Shown: piece by piece, positions 25,821 to 34,707 of the stretch | Position numbering within the stretch: position 1 is the first letter of the stretch | How the letters are laid out: the number at the start of each line of letters is the position of its first letter | From: Bacteroidales bacterium | GTDB lineage: Bacteria > Bacteroidota > Bacteroidia > Bacteroidales > F082 | Length of the DNA: 64,000 nt | Reading direction: 5' to 3' | Assembly: GCA_017395365.1 (NCBI GenBank) | Contig: JAFPUN010000018.1 | Span: 1 to 64,000, forward strand | The notes under the pieces: generated by a model | The model's database searches: none | Told to the model about the DNA's origin: nothing | What the model saw: the letters and a program-made list of their open reading frames with translations, nothing else | Translations under genes and position numbers: made by a program

Positions 25821-27964
25821 AAAACATAAAGATTTATGCTCTGCTTGCTCTACTGCTGGCAGTGGCGGGCATGGCGAAGGCACAATCTGATCTGCTTTGG
25901 TCAGAAGACTATCAAGTTGGAAATGTCAACTATATTTCCAGTACCCCTGTCGTCCGCGGCATTGAGGACGTGAAAGACTACGTCGAGGTGACGGGAGTGA
26001 CGCTCAACAACGGTGAAACCCAGTTGGAGATGGTCACCTATGACATATACGGAACCATTGTTTCAACAAAGACAATTGGCACCCATTCATCCTACGAAAA
26101 GACGATTGTTGACTACCAGATGGATGGCTCCGAAAACGTCTATATCCTTTGTAATGAGCGACTTGAGTTCTACAAATCGAGAGTTGTCCTCCAGAAATTC
26201 ACTTCGGATGGCGACTTGGTTTGGGAAGAAACCCTCCAAAATGAGGCCGACACGTCATTCATGGCCCAGCATCTGGTTTTGTCCTCCGATGGCCGTTTGG
26301 TTTTGGCCTCCTACAGGGAATACGATTATCCCGCACCTGGCGATGACTACATTGTCACTGTTACTATCCCGCAGTTGTATTGCTACGATGTTGATGGCAA
26401 TCTGTTGTGGCAGAGAGACTTTGATGCCAATGATGCCAATCCTTTCCTTTATGATGTTTTCGCCATGGACGGAACGCTGCTTTTGTTTGGGGCAAACAGG
26501 CATTTGACCAAACTAGATCTCGACAACAACCTGATTTTTGAGGGCACCGCATGCGATACAAGGGGATTCTCGAACGTCCAATCGACCCCTGACCATCATC
26601 TGTTGGTCACGGCAACTATGGCTTATAAAGTTTCCAAAATCGATTCGGAAGGAAACTTGGTGTGGGCACATGATTATGGCACCAATTTGCCCAGTAATGT
26701 GTCGGGCGACGAAATCAGGGCGATGGTGCAAGATGAGGAAGGCAACATTTATGTAACGGGCAGACACTTCGGTTCGAATTACGGAATGCCTAACCACACC
26801 AACAACGATATTCTTACGTTGAAATACAGTCCCGACGGACAACTGCTTTGGGAAAACCGCTATGCATTTGGCGGCAACAACGCCGACATTGGTAATGCAC
26901 TTTTCGTCAGAAATGGGAATGTCTATGTGGGTGGCGAGAGCCAACGATTGGGCGTGGGGAATGACTACGATTACATCGTGCTCAAATTGGATGCCGCAAC
27001 GGGCGAAATGACAGGTTGTTATCGTCACGACAGGGACGACCGCGGCGATGCCATTTCTTCGGTCTACGTGTTTGACGACGGCAGAGTGGCCATTACCGGA
27101 CGGAGTGAAGCCCAGTCGGAATATGTGTGGACGACGCAGCTCTTTGAAGATATAACGTTGTACTATCCTTTGATTCCAAAAACAGGCGAGAAGCAGTGGG
27201 ATATTCGGTTTGATTTCTATTATGGAGATTCGCGATACGAAATCGCGAGACTTGGCGATGAAATTGAATTTGAGGGACAAACCTATAGGGAGTTGACAGT
27301 ATTATATGATGAGCTGAATTACACAGTGCCATTTGGCCTTTTGCGTGAGGAAGGAAAAAAGGTGTATCTCAGGCGTTATTCGACCGCAATACCGCATATT
27401 ATGGAGGAGGAAGTCTATTATGACTTCAATCTACAAGTCGGCGATTGGTTTTCTGTGGGTGACGAAGTGGAACCAGGATTTATCCAAGTGATGGCTATTG
27501 AGGAGGTCGTTTTGGAGGACGGCTCGGTACGAAACAAGTATGTGTTCAATGAAGGTTGGGGAGTCAATCCTGAAGAGCCTGAAGTTTGGATTGAAGGCAT
27601 TGGCAGCTTGTCGGGCATCCATTGGCGGTACATTCCTGGTTGGACGGCAAGTGGTTTTGCTTATTTGCAATGCTATTTCGAGGATGACAACCTCGTTTGG
27701 ACGGACGGTGAATGTTGGGACGATGTGGAGGAAGTTGTCGTTGAGAGCGTCAGTTTGTATCCCAATCCCGCCAGCGACATTGTTCGTGTTAAAGGCGCAA
27801 CTGCTATCGAAGTGAAAATTTACAATAGTCTCGGGCAATTGGTGAAGACGGTGGAAAACACAAATGAAATCAATTTGGCGAGCTTGCCACAAGGCGTTTA
27901 CCTGCTGCGGATTGCGGATGCGGAAGGGAGAAACCATACAGCGCGTGTGGCAGTGAAGGAATAG
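25817..27964 (+). CDS. T9SS cargo: propeller-like protein fused to the 23770-type domain
   Basis: 715 aa with signal peptide MKNIKIYALLALLLAVAGMAKAQ. Residues about 25-440 have repeats of the kind DGDLVWEETL, DGNLLWQRDFD, EGNLVWAHDYG, DGQLLWENRYAFGG, which suggest a PQQ/SBBP-like beta-propeller. Residues about 455-640 (PFGLLREEGKKVYLRRY, YDFNLQVGDWFSVGD, EVWIEGIGSLSG) match the body of the 23770 protein. The CTD follows (LYPNPASDIVRVKG, YNSLGQLVKTVENTNEI, GVYLLRIADAEG). It is a fusion of two cargo modules found in the same operon. Confidence 0.82.
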   Translation: MKNIKIYALLALLLAVAGMAKAQSDLLWSEDYQVGNVNYISSTPVVRGIEDVKDYVEVTGVTLNNGETQLEMVTYDIYGTIVSTKTIGTHSSYEKTIVDYQMDGSENVYILCNERLEFYKSRVVLQKFTSDGDLVWEETLQNEADTSFMAQHLVLSSDGRLVLASYREYDYPAPGDDYIVTVTIPQLYCYDVDGNLLWQRDFDANDANPFLYDVFAMDGTLLLFGANRHLTKLDLDNNLIFEGTACDTRGFSNVQSTPDHHLLVTATMAYKVSKIDSEGNLVWAHDYGTNLPSNVSGDEIRAMVQDEEGNIYVTGRHFGSNYGMPNHTNNDILTLKYSPDGQLLWENRYAFGGNNADIGNALFVRNGNVYVGGESQRLGVGNDYDYIVLKLDAATGEMTGCYRHDRDDRGDAISSVYVFDDGRVAITGRSEAQSEYVWTTQLFEDITLYYPLIPKTGEKQWDIRFDFYYGDSRYEIARLGDEIEFEGQTYRELTVLYDELNYTVPFGLLREEGKKVYLRRYSTAIPHIMEEEVYYDFNLQVGDWFSVGDEVEPGFIQVMAIEEVVLEDGSVRNKYVFNEGWGVNPEEPEVWIEGIGSLSGIHWRYIPGWTASGFAYLQCYFEDDNLVWTDGECWDDVEEVVVESVSLYPNPASDIVRVKGATAIEVKIYNSLGQLVKTVENTNEINLASLPQGVYLLRIADAEGRNHTARVAVKE

Positions 27965-27966
27965 AT

Positions 27967-27981
27967 ATTCCCAAAGGGAAT
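27967..27981. repeat. Solo end hairpin of the A/B element
   Basis: ATTCCC-AAA-GGGAAT directly after the stop of the last cargo gene, matching the end hairpins of elements A and B. No second end or inner stem is present. It lies between convergent genes and may help stop transcription. Confidence 0.5.
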
Positions 27982-27992
27982 CACAAAAGGTC

Positions 27993-29039
27993 TTACGCTT
28001 TTTTCAATAGTATCACATACACCGGGAAGTGGTCGCTATATCCCCCCATCCAGACGCCACCGGCGAAGGTGCGGAAGGGATAACCGTTGTATCTGCCGCC
28101 ATGCTGCTTCAGGAATTCCTTGTTGTGGACCATCGCGTTCTTAAACTGGTAGCTGTCGTAGCCGTTGGGTAGCAGGGCAGGGGTGAGGATCATCTGGTCG
28201 AGCACGCCAGGTGCATCGCGATAGAAGTTGGTGCCGTAGCCTTTCTTGTGCAGGTCATACATGGGGTTGAAGAACTCGCCGTCGCGCAGGTCTTTCATGT
28301 TGCCAGAGGCTCGCAGGTGTTCCGTAACGGTCTTGTTGGTAGGGTAATCGTTGAAGTCGCCCATCATGATGATCTTGGCGTTTTGGTCTTCGCGCATGAT
28401 GCTGTCGGCGATATGGCGGCAAAGGTTGGCTGCGGCAATACGGCCAGGCATGGAACGTTTCTCACCGCCCACACGCGATGGCCAGTGCATCACGATGAAG
28501 TGCATCATCTCGCCATCGAAGAGGCCGGAGACCACTAGTTGGTCGCGGGTGATAAACTCGGGGTCGCCAGGGACGATGGTGCGGTATGACTTGCTATTGG
28601 TGAGCTTGAAATATTTGGGGTTGTAGAGCAATCCCACATCCACGCCACGGCGGTCGGGCGAGTCGTAGTGCACCACCTGATAGTTGCGGTCCTTGATTTC
28701 GGGCTGGGCCACCAAGTCTTCAAGCACATGGCGGTTCTCTATCTCCGATATGCCAAGGATAGCCACGCCGTCGGGTGTGATGTCGGAGCCGATGGTGGAG
28801 ATGGCGTAGGCCATGTTGTGGAGTTTGTTGAGATATTTTTCGGTATTCCACTGGTTGGCGCCTTGGGGCAGGAACTCCTCGTCGAGTTTCAACGGGTCGT
28901 CAATGGTGTCAAAAAGGTTTTCCAAATTGTAGAACCCGACGATGCCGACTTTATAAGCCTGTTTTTCTTGTGCGTTGAGACTTATAAAACCAATGCCAAA
29001 GGCCAAAAGAGCAAGTATGAAAACAAAGTGTTTGTTCAT
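27993..29039 (-). CDS. Secreted endonuclease/exonuclease/phosphatase-family enzyme
   Basis: 348 aa. The start at 29039 gives signal peptide MNKHFVFILALLAFGIGFISLNAQ. The fold is that of metal-dependent phosphodiesterases (DNase I / exonuclease III superfamily): NLENLFD near the N-terminus, GISEIENR, HWPSRVGGEKRS, GDFNDYP, and a terminal SDHFPVYV; the Asn, Glu, Asp and His of these motifs are the expected catalytic residues. It is transcribed divergently from a TonB receptor and a DUF5689-type lipoprotein. I infer that it cleaves nucleic acid or another phosphodiester outside the cytoplasm for uptake. Confidence 0.88.
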   Translation of the reverse strand: MNKHFVFILALLAFGIGFISLNAQEKQAYKVGIVGFYNLENLFDTIDDPLKLDEEFLPQGANQWNTEKYLNKLHNMAYAISTIGSDITPDGVAILGISEIENRHVLEDLVAQPEIKDRNYQVVHYDSPDRRGVDVGLLYNPKYFKLTNSKSYRTIVPGDPEFITRDQLVVSGLFDGEMMHFIVMHWPSRVGGEKRSMPGRIAAANLCRHIADSIMREDQNAKIIMMGDFNDYPTNKTVTEHLRASGNMKDLRDGEFFNPMYDLHKKGYGTNFYRDAPGVLDQMILTPALLPNGYDSYQFKNAMVHNKEFLKQHGGRYNGYPFRTFAGGVWMGGYSDHFPVYVILLKKA

Positions 29040-29070
29040 GTAGAGCGTGATATTTGGGTTGATAACGCGG

Positions 29071-29131
29071 CAAAGGTAGCAAATTAATCTAATAAAAATG
29101 ATAGAGGCAAAAGAACTTTTTCCTATTTTTG
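29071..29131. promoter_or_regulatory. Divergent promoters between nuclease and TonB receptor
   Basis: Minus strand: TACCTTTG, seen as CAAAGGTA at 29071-29078, for the nuclease. Plus strand: TATTTTTG at 29124-29131 for the receptor. Their closeness would allow shared control. Confidence 0.65.
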
Positions 29132-29176
29132 TCCGTCTGATTGACACAAAACATCGCAAATTATAATAAGTTCAAT

Positions 29177-31801
29177 ATGAAGAAAATTCTACTTTTTTTG
29201 TTCGCGACGATGCTCGTGACGGGGGCGTATGCCCAAGTTATCGACACTGCCGACTTGAACAACAATGAATTGCCGACGGTGATCCTGATGGATTCCGATT
29301 TTGAGGAGTCCTCCACCTCGGTCAACGATGCTTCTACGCTGCTCAACTCGTCGCGCGACGTGTTCAACAGCATCGCGGCCTACAACTTCGGAGCGTTGCG
29401 CTACCGTGTGCGCGGCAACGACTCGAAGTACAGCGACGTGATGATTAACGGCATCCTGATGAACGATCCTGAGACGGGGCGTCCGGTTTTCTCCAACTGG
29501 GGCGGTCTCAACGACGCTTTCCGTAACTCGTTTATTGTAGAAGGCCTTGGCAAGACCAGTGCCGGCTTCGGCAACCTGGGTGGCCTGACGGCTTTCTCGA
29601 CCCGCGCTTCGGAGTACCGCAAACAGATTTCCGCAAGTTACGCTTTCAGCAACCGTTCCTACAACCATCGCGCCATGGCTTCCATCGGCACAGGCGAGAT
29701 AGGGAAGGGCTGGTATTTGATGGTTGCCGCCAGTGGACGCTATTCGGGTATTCATGCCAATGGCAATTATGATTCCAATTGGAAGAACAACTTGTATAGC
29801 ACTGTGACGGGCTACACGGAAGGCTCTTTCTACCAAGCCTACAGTTATTTCCTCTCCGTGGAGAAGAAGTTCAACGACAAGCACAGTCTCGACCTTACCG
29901 TGTTCGGTGCGCCCTCGCAGCGCGGCGGTTCGGCACCTGTGGTGCAGGAAGCCTACGACCTGGTCGGGTCCAACTACTACAATCCCAACTGGGGCTATCA
30001 GACCATCGACGCCAACGGCACACAAGTTGTCCGCAACTCGCGCGTGAGCACCTATCATCAACCTTTTGCCAGCCTCACTTGGTATTGGACGCCAAGTAGG
30101 AAGACCACCTTCCAGACCTCTGCCTACTTTTTTGCTGGCAAGGCTGGTCAGACCTCGTTGGAATGGGGTGAAGCCCCCGACCCGCGTCCCGACTATTACA
30201 AGAATCTGCCGAGTTATTACATGACCAATGCCCATAGCACGGCTGAAATCGAGGCGCAGTTTGAGGCTTGGCGTAACCGCGACCCGAAAGTCACCCAAAT
30301 CGATTGGGACGGTCTCTACATGGCAAACCGCAACCACCTTTTCTCTGTGCAGAACGCCAATAACGGCGAAGACGGCACAGTGACGGGAAGATTCTCGAAG
30401 TATATCCTCGCCGAACGTCACTACGACAAGATGCAGACGGGTGGCGCTTCCTCCTTCAAGCATGAGTTCAAGCCCAACCTCATCATGACTGGCGGTTTGG
30501 CAGTCAATGTGTCGAGAACGCATTATTATGAGTGCGTCAATGACCTCCTTGGCGGTGATTACTACTATGATATTAATAAGTATGCCGAAAACCTTGAAAC
30601 CGATGACTGTCAGACCAACCTGCTCAATACGAACCATGTGGCCAAGGTTGGCGACATCATTAATTATAACTATTACGCCAACCGCAACTACGGCCGCGTT
30701 TGGGACCAGATCGACTGGCTCGTTGGTAACTTTGACATGTATCTTGGTGTGCAACTATCATTCACGCAGATTTGGCGTACCGGCCTGTTCAGGAATGGTG
30801 AGTTTGCCGACAACTCCTATGGTGACGATGTGAAGCACAATTTCTTGGATCCAGGTGTGAAGGCCGGTATCTCTTATGCCATCAACGGTCGCAACCACAT
30901 CGTGGTCAATTGGGCCTACATGTTACAGTCTCCCCAGTTCCGTGACATCTATGTGTCGCCGCGTACGCGTCACACCGTCGTGGAAGGCGACTTGAAGAGC
31001 GAGCGCATCAACGCTGTCGATTTGAGCTACATGTACCGTTCGCCTGACTTCAAGTTCCGTCTGACGGGTTATTACAACACCTATAACAACATTATCTGGA
31101 ATCGTAGCTTCTATTGTGAGAACGTCTATCAGAACACTACCACCAGTGCCAACTCCTACACTAGCGAGTTCATCAACTTCATCATGACGGGCACCAAACA
31201 ACGCTGCGTCGGCTTGGAGATGGGAGCTGAGTATAACGTCTCGCCAACGGTCACCCTACAGGCCGCTGCCGCCAATGGCATCCATGTCTATGCCAACAAC
31301 CCGTTGTTCTCGGTGTATGACGACAACAACGATATCGCCTACATTGATGGCCATACCGCCTACCTGAAAAACTATCACGTTTCTTCGGGTCCCGAGACGG
31401 TGGCCTCGTTAGGTATCAAGTACAACTCGCCTAAGTATTGGTGGGTGAGCCTCAACGGTAACTATATGGCCAATATGTATTTCGACGTGAACCCCTATAA
31501 CCACACGAAACACGGTATGGACCACTACGCAGTGGGCGACATCCGCATCGAGGACGTCCTGAGCCAAAACCCACTTAAGCCTGCTTTCACGCTTGACTTC
31601 TACGGCGGTTTCTCGAAGCGTTACAAAGGCTACTATTTCCTCGTGAACGTGAGCGTCAACAACCTGCTCAACAACAAGAGCGCCATCCTCTATGGCTACG
31701 AGCAGCTGCGCTTCAACGCCAACAACCCCGACATGTTCCCCGACAAGTACTCCTATATGTACGGCCTCAATTATTTCATCAGTTTGACAGTTAGGAAGTA
31801 G
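29177..31801 (+). CDS. TonB-dependent receptor-like outer-membrane protein
   Basis: 874 aa. The start at 29177 yields signal peptide MKKILLFLFATMLVTGAYAQ. The plug domain (about 55-170, FGALRYRVRGNDSKYSDVMI, GILMNDPETGRP) comes directly after the signal, without the carboxypeptidase-like N-terminal domain of SusC proteins. The rest is aromatic-rich beta-barrel sequence ending in NYFISLTVRK with the typical aromatic pattern. No SusD partner follows; instead a DUF5689-type lipoprotein does. The substrate is unknown; the neighbouring secreted nuclease suggests a nucleic-acid or phosphate product. Confidence 0.87.
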   Translation: MKKILLFLFATMLVTGAYAQVIDTADLNNNELPTVILMDSDFEESSTSVNDASTLLNSSRDVFNSIAAYNFGALRYRVRGNDSKYSDVMINGILMNDPETGRPVFSNWGGLNDAFRNSFIVEGLGKTSAGFGNLGGLTAFSTRASEYRKQISASYAFSNRSYNHRAMASIGTGEIGKGWYLMVAASGRYSGIHANGNYDSNWKNNLYSTVTGYTEGSFYQAYSYFLSVEKKFNDKHSLDLTVFGAPSQRGGSAPVVQEAYDLVGSNYYNPNWGYQTIDANGTQVVRNSRVSTYHQPFASLTWYWTPSRKTTFQTSAYFFAGKAGQTSLEWGEAPDPRPDYYKNLPSYYMTNAHSTAEIEAQFEAWRNRDPKVTQIDWDGLYMANRNHLFSVQNANNGEDGTVTGRFSKYILAERHYDKMQTGGASSFKHEFKPNLIMTGGLAVNVSRTHYYECVNDLLGGDYYYDINKYAENLETDDCQTNLLNTNHVAKVGDIINYNYYANRNYGRVWDQIDWLVGNFDMYLGVQLSFTQIWRTGLFRNGEFADNSYGDDVKHNFLDPGVKAGISYAINGRNHIVVNWAYMLQSPQFRDIYVSPRTRHTVVEGDLKSERINAVDLSYMYRSPDFKFRLTGYYNTYNNIIWNRSFYCENVYQNTTTSANSYTSEFINFIMTGTKQRCVGLEMGAEYNVSPTVTLQAAAANGIHVYANNPLFSVYDDNNDIAYIDGHTAYLKNYHVSSGPETVASLGIKYNSPKYWWVSLNGNYMANMYFDVNPYNHTKHGMDHYAVGDIRIEDVLSQNPLKPAFTLDFYGGFSKRYKGYYFLVNVSVNNLLNNKSAILYGYEQLRFNANNPDMFPDKYSYMYGLNYFISLTVRK

Positions 31802-31825
31802 CTTCTGGCCTTTGGCAGTTACCAG

Positions 31826-31860
31826 CGTTCAGGAGATTGCGGATCAAGTCCGCAATGACG
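31826..31860. repeat. Dispersed repeat CGTTCAGGAGATTGCGG, copy 1
   Basis: 35 bp, 32 of them identical to 62524-62558. It contains a small hairpin (TGCGGA-N-GTCCGCA type) and is flanked by related CTGGC/GCCAG stretches that can pair. It lies between the receptor and the lipoprotein gene. Confidence 0.8.
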
Positions 31861-31924
31861 CTTTCGGTTAAAGCTGCCAGTAGCCAGCAGCAAAAAAGAA
31901 ATCAACAAATAAACACTAAATAAA

Positions 31925-34591
31925 ATGAAAAACAGAGTATTCAACGCATTCCTCCTCCTTGCCATGGTGGGCATGATGTTTACCGCCTGCAAGAAAGAGT
32001 ATCCTGAACCGCCTATCCAAGATTTGCCGATAGGAACGGTTTACACCATCGATGAAATCCTTGCCATGGAACCGGGTACCGTGTTTACTGATGACGCCTC
32101 AGTGTATGGTATCATCACTGCTGACGAGGTGTCTGGTAACCTCTACAAGGCTGCCTTTATGCAGGACCGCGCCACGGGTGCCGCCATCGAGCTCTACCTT
32201 AACGCTGTCAGTGGCGTCCGCATCGGCGACTCCGTCCGCATCTACCTGAAGGACGTCACCTATGCCATGTACAACAACCTGCCGCAGTTGAGCAACTTCG
32301 AGGCTGATGGCCACATCGTCATCTTGGCCAACAACAAGCCCATTGAGCCGGAAGTGACCACCATTGCTGACGTCAACGCAGGAAACCATCTTGCTCAGTT
32401 GATACGTTTGGAGAACGTGAGGTTCACCGAACAAAATACCTTCGCCGAGCCCTCTGGTTATGGTAACCGCACCTTGGCTGACCCGACGGACTATTCGCAA
32501 ACTGTCCTCGTTCGCACAAGCAACTACGCCAACTTCGCCAACGACTCGCTGCCGCAAGGCACGGGTAGCTTGGTGGCTATCGCCACGGTGTATAACAGCA
32601 CTTGGCAACTGCTTCTCCGTTCGGCCCGTGAGCTCGAGTTTGACGGCTATGTGCCTGGCGGCGACAATGGCCTGCCGTATTATCAGGACTTCGCCTCTTC
32701 GTTTGGCACCTATACCACATACGATGTTGCGGGTCCCCAATCATGGGAGATCGACTACAGCACTGCCAAGATGACGGGTTATGCCAACAGCACCAACTAC
32801 GCCAACGAAGACTGGCTGATTTCGGCCAAGTTCTCCTTGGAGGATGTGTCGAGCGCCAGCTTGACCATGACCTATATTGCCCGTTATTTCAACAACTTGG
32901 ATAGCGACATCACCCTCCAGGTCTCTTCCGATTACACCTCGGGTGACCCGACCTTGGCCACTTGGGCGCAAGTCCCCGCCACATGGATCTCGGGTAGCAA
33001 CTGGACTGACTTCGTTTCCACCACCGTCGACCTCTCGCAATTTGTGGGTCAGAAGATTTGTGTGGCCATTAAGTACGTCTCCGATGATGTCAAGGCTGGC
33101 ACCATCGAGGTGCAGAGCATCCTCATCCAAGAGGGTAGCGGTCCGACGCCTCCTCCTGGCCCGAACCCGGGCGGCGAGGTGCAGAACATGCCTTACATCC
33201 AAAGCTTTGCCTCTGAGTTTGGTACTTATATGACCTACGATGTTTTGGGTCCACAATCTTGGGAGATTGACTACAGCACCGCTAAGATGACGGGCTATGT
33301 CGGTGGTAGCTACAATGCCAACGAAGACTGGCTCATCTCCTCGCCGGTGGCCATCACGGGTGTGGATGATGCTAAGATGACGATGTCCTACATCGGTCGT
33401 TACTTCACATCCATCAACGAGGAAGTCACCGTTTGGGCGTCGACTAACTACACTTGGGGCAGCGACCCGAGCATGGCGAGTTGGACGCAAGTCCCCGCCA
33501 CTTTGGTGGAAGGCAGCAACTGGAATGACTTCATCACCACAGAAATCTCGCTGACGGAATATGTGGGCCAGACGGTTACCATAGCGGTGAAGTACACCTC
33601 TAGCGACAGCAAGGCTGGCACGATGGAGATCCAAAGCATTACCATCGAAGAGGGTAGTGGTGTGACTCCTCCTACGCCTCCCACTCCTGGACAGGGTGAA
33701 GGCAGCGGCACGGCCGACGACCCGTACAATGTGGCTGCCGGTATCGGCTTGCAGAGCGAAGAACCCATCGCTTGGGTGCATGGCTATATCGTGGGTGCTG
33801 TGAAGTCGGGCCTGAGCTCGGTGAGCGGCAACGCCGATATCAACTGGACCGGTCCCTTCGACTTGGCCACCAACGTGCTCATCGCCGACGACGCCACCTG
33901 CAACGAAATCAGCCAATGCATCATCGTCAACCTGCCTGCTGGCAAGCCTTTGCGTACGATGGTCAACCTGATGGACAACCCCGACAACCTTGGCAAACAC
34001 CTGGCAGTGAACGGCAAGCTCCGCAGATATTTCGGTCAGGCCGGTCTGCGCGACAGCAATGGCACTGAAAACGACTTCGTGCTGGAAGGCGTCGAGCCGC
34101 CTATCCCGGGCACGAGCATCTTCTCTGAGACCTTCGGCAGCGGACAAGGCGAGTTCGCCATTCAGGACATCCTCCTGTCGCCTGAACTGACCTTTGTCTG
34201 GAACCACGATGCGAGTTATTCCTGCATGAAGGCTAGCGCCTACGTCTCCGGCCAGAACTATGAGTCGGAGAGCTGGCTGGTGTCGCCCGCCATCGACCTT
34301 TCGGGTGTGAGCGCCGCCACGCTGAAGTTCGACCAAGCCGTCAACTACGGGTCGCCTCAAGGCGCTCTGTCGGTGCTCGTCTCCGTCAACTATGAGGGTG
34401 ATGTCACCACGGCTACTTGGACCGAGCTCAGCCTTAGCCAATGGCCTGCCGGCAGCAACTGGACGTTCATCAACTCCACCGCTGACCTGAGCCAATATGC
34501 CGGCCAGACGGTGACCATCGCTTTCAAGTATACGAGCACCTCTAGTTCTTCGGCCACTTGGGAAGTGAAGAACTTCGTGGTGGAAGAGTAA
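31925..34591 (+). CDS. DUF5689-type surface lipoprotein with three anchor-J-like modules
   Basis: 888 aa lipoprotein (MKNRVFNAFLLLAMVGMMFTAC, Cys22). Order: a DUF5689-type OB-fold region (about 35-240, VYGIITADEVSGNLYKAAFM); two tandem choice-of-anchor-J-like beta-sandwiches (about 250-405 and 422-577) whose DNA is also alike (QSWEIDYSTAKMTGY in both); a Gly/Pro linker; a DUF6359-like OB region (about 595-725, ADDPYNVAAGIGL, WVHGYIVGAV); and a third sandwich (about 735-888). It is probably the surface-exposed partner of the TonB receptor upstream. Ligand unknown. Confidence 0.82.
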   Translation: MKNRVFNAFLLLAMVGMMFTACKKEYPEPPIQDLPIGTVYTIDEILAMEPGTVFTDDASVYGIITADEVSGNLYKAAFMQDRATGAAIELYLNAVSGVRIGDSVRIYLKDVTYAMYNNLPQLSNFEADGHIVILANNKPIEPEVTTIADVNAGNHLAQLIRLENVRFTEQNTFAEPSGYGNRTLADPTDYSQTVLVRTSNYANFANDSLPQGTGSLVAIATVYNSTWQLLLRSARELEFDGYVPGGDNGLPYYQDFASSFGTYTTYDVAGPQSWEIDYSTAKMTGYANSTNYANEDWLISAKFSLEDVSSASLTMTYIARYFNNLDSDITLQVSSDYTSGDPTLATWAQVPATWISGSNWTDFVSTTVDLSQFVGQKICVAIKYVSDDVKAGTIEVQSILIQEGSGPTPPPGPNPGGEVQNMPYIQSFASEFGTYMTYDVLGPQSWEIDYSTAKMTGYVGGSYNANEDWLISSPVAITGVDDAKMTMSYIGRYFTSINEEVTVWASTNYTWGSDPSMASWTQVPATLVEGSNWNDFITTEISLTEYVGQTVTIAVKYTSSDSKAGTMEIQSITIEEGSGVTPPTPPTPGQGEGSGTADDPYNVAAGIGLQSEEPIAWVHGYIVGAVKSGLSSVSGNADINWTGPFDLATNVLIADDATCNEISQCIIVNLPAGKPLRTMVNLMDNPDNLGKHLAVNGKLRRYFGQAGLRDSNGTENDFVLEGVEPPIPGTSIFSETFGSGQGEFAIQDILLSPELTFVWNHDASYSCMKASAYVSGQNYESESWLVSPAIDLSGVSAATLKFDQAVNYGSPQGALSVLVSVNYEGDVTTATWTELSLSQWPAGSNWTFINSTADLSQYAGQTVTIAFKYTSTSSSSATWEVKNFVVEE

Positions 34592-34610
34592 GGCACTTGC
34601 AAAGTACAAC

Positions 34611-34640
34611 AAAAAGCCTGCCTTCGGGTGGGCTTTTTTT
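34611..34640 (+). terminator. Terminator after the DUF5689-type lipoprotein gene
   Basis: AAAAAGCCTGCC-TTCG-GGTGGGCTTTTTTT: a stable UUCG loop, stem with G-T pairs, T-tract. Confidence 0.88.
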
Positions 34641-34657
34641 ATGCCTTTCGTCGCCCA

Positions 34658-34680
34658 TTTGCAATTTTCCACTATCTTTG
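34658..34680 (+). promoter_or_regulatory. Promoter of the GT2-pyrC operon
   Basis: TTTG (34658-34661) and TATCTTTG (34673-34680). The -7 box is excellent. The upstream TTTG is closer than the usual 19-21 nt, so the true -33 element may be different. Confidence 0.6.
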
Positions 34681-34707
34681 CGCGTTGAAAGGTAAACGAA
34701 ATCGACC

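Noticed and set aside
29189..30754. 521-codon open frame opposite the TonB receptor
   Set aside because: Composition typical of an antisense shadow; no recognisable domain, and the receptor frame is convincing.
32741..34672. 643-codon open frame on the minus strand opposite the DUF5689-type gene
   Set aside because: Arg/Gly/His-rich shadow with no signal peptide, promoter or motif; the plus strand carries a clear lipoprotein.
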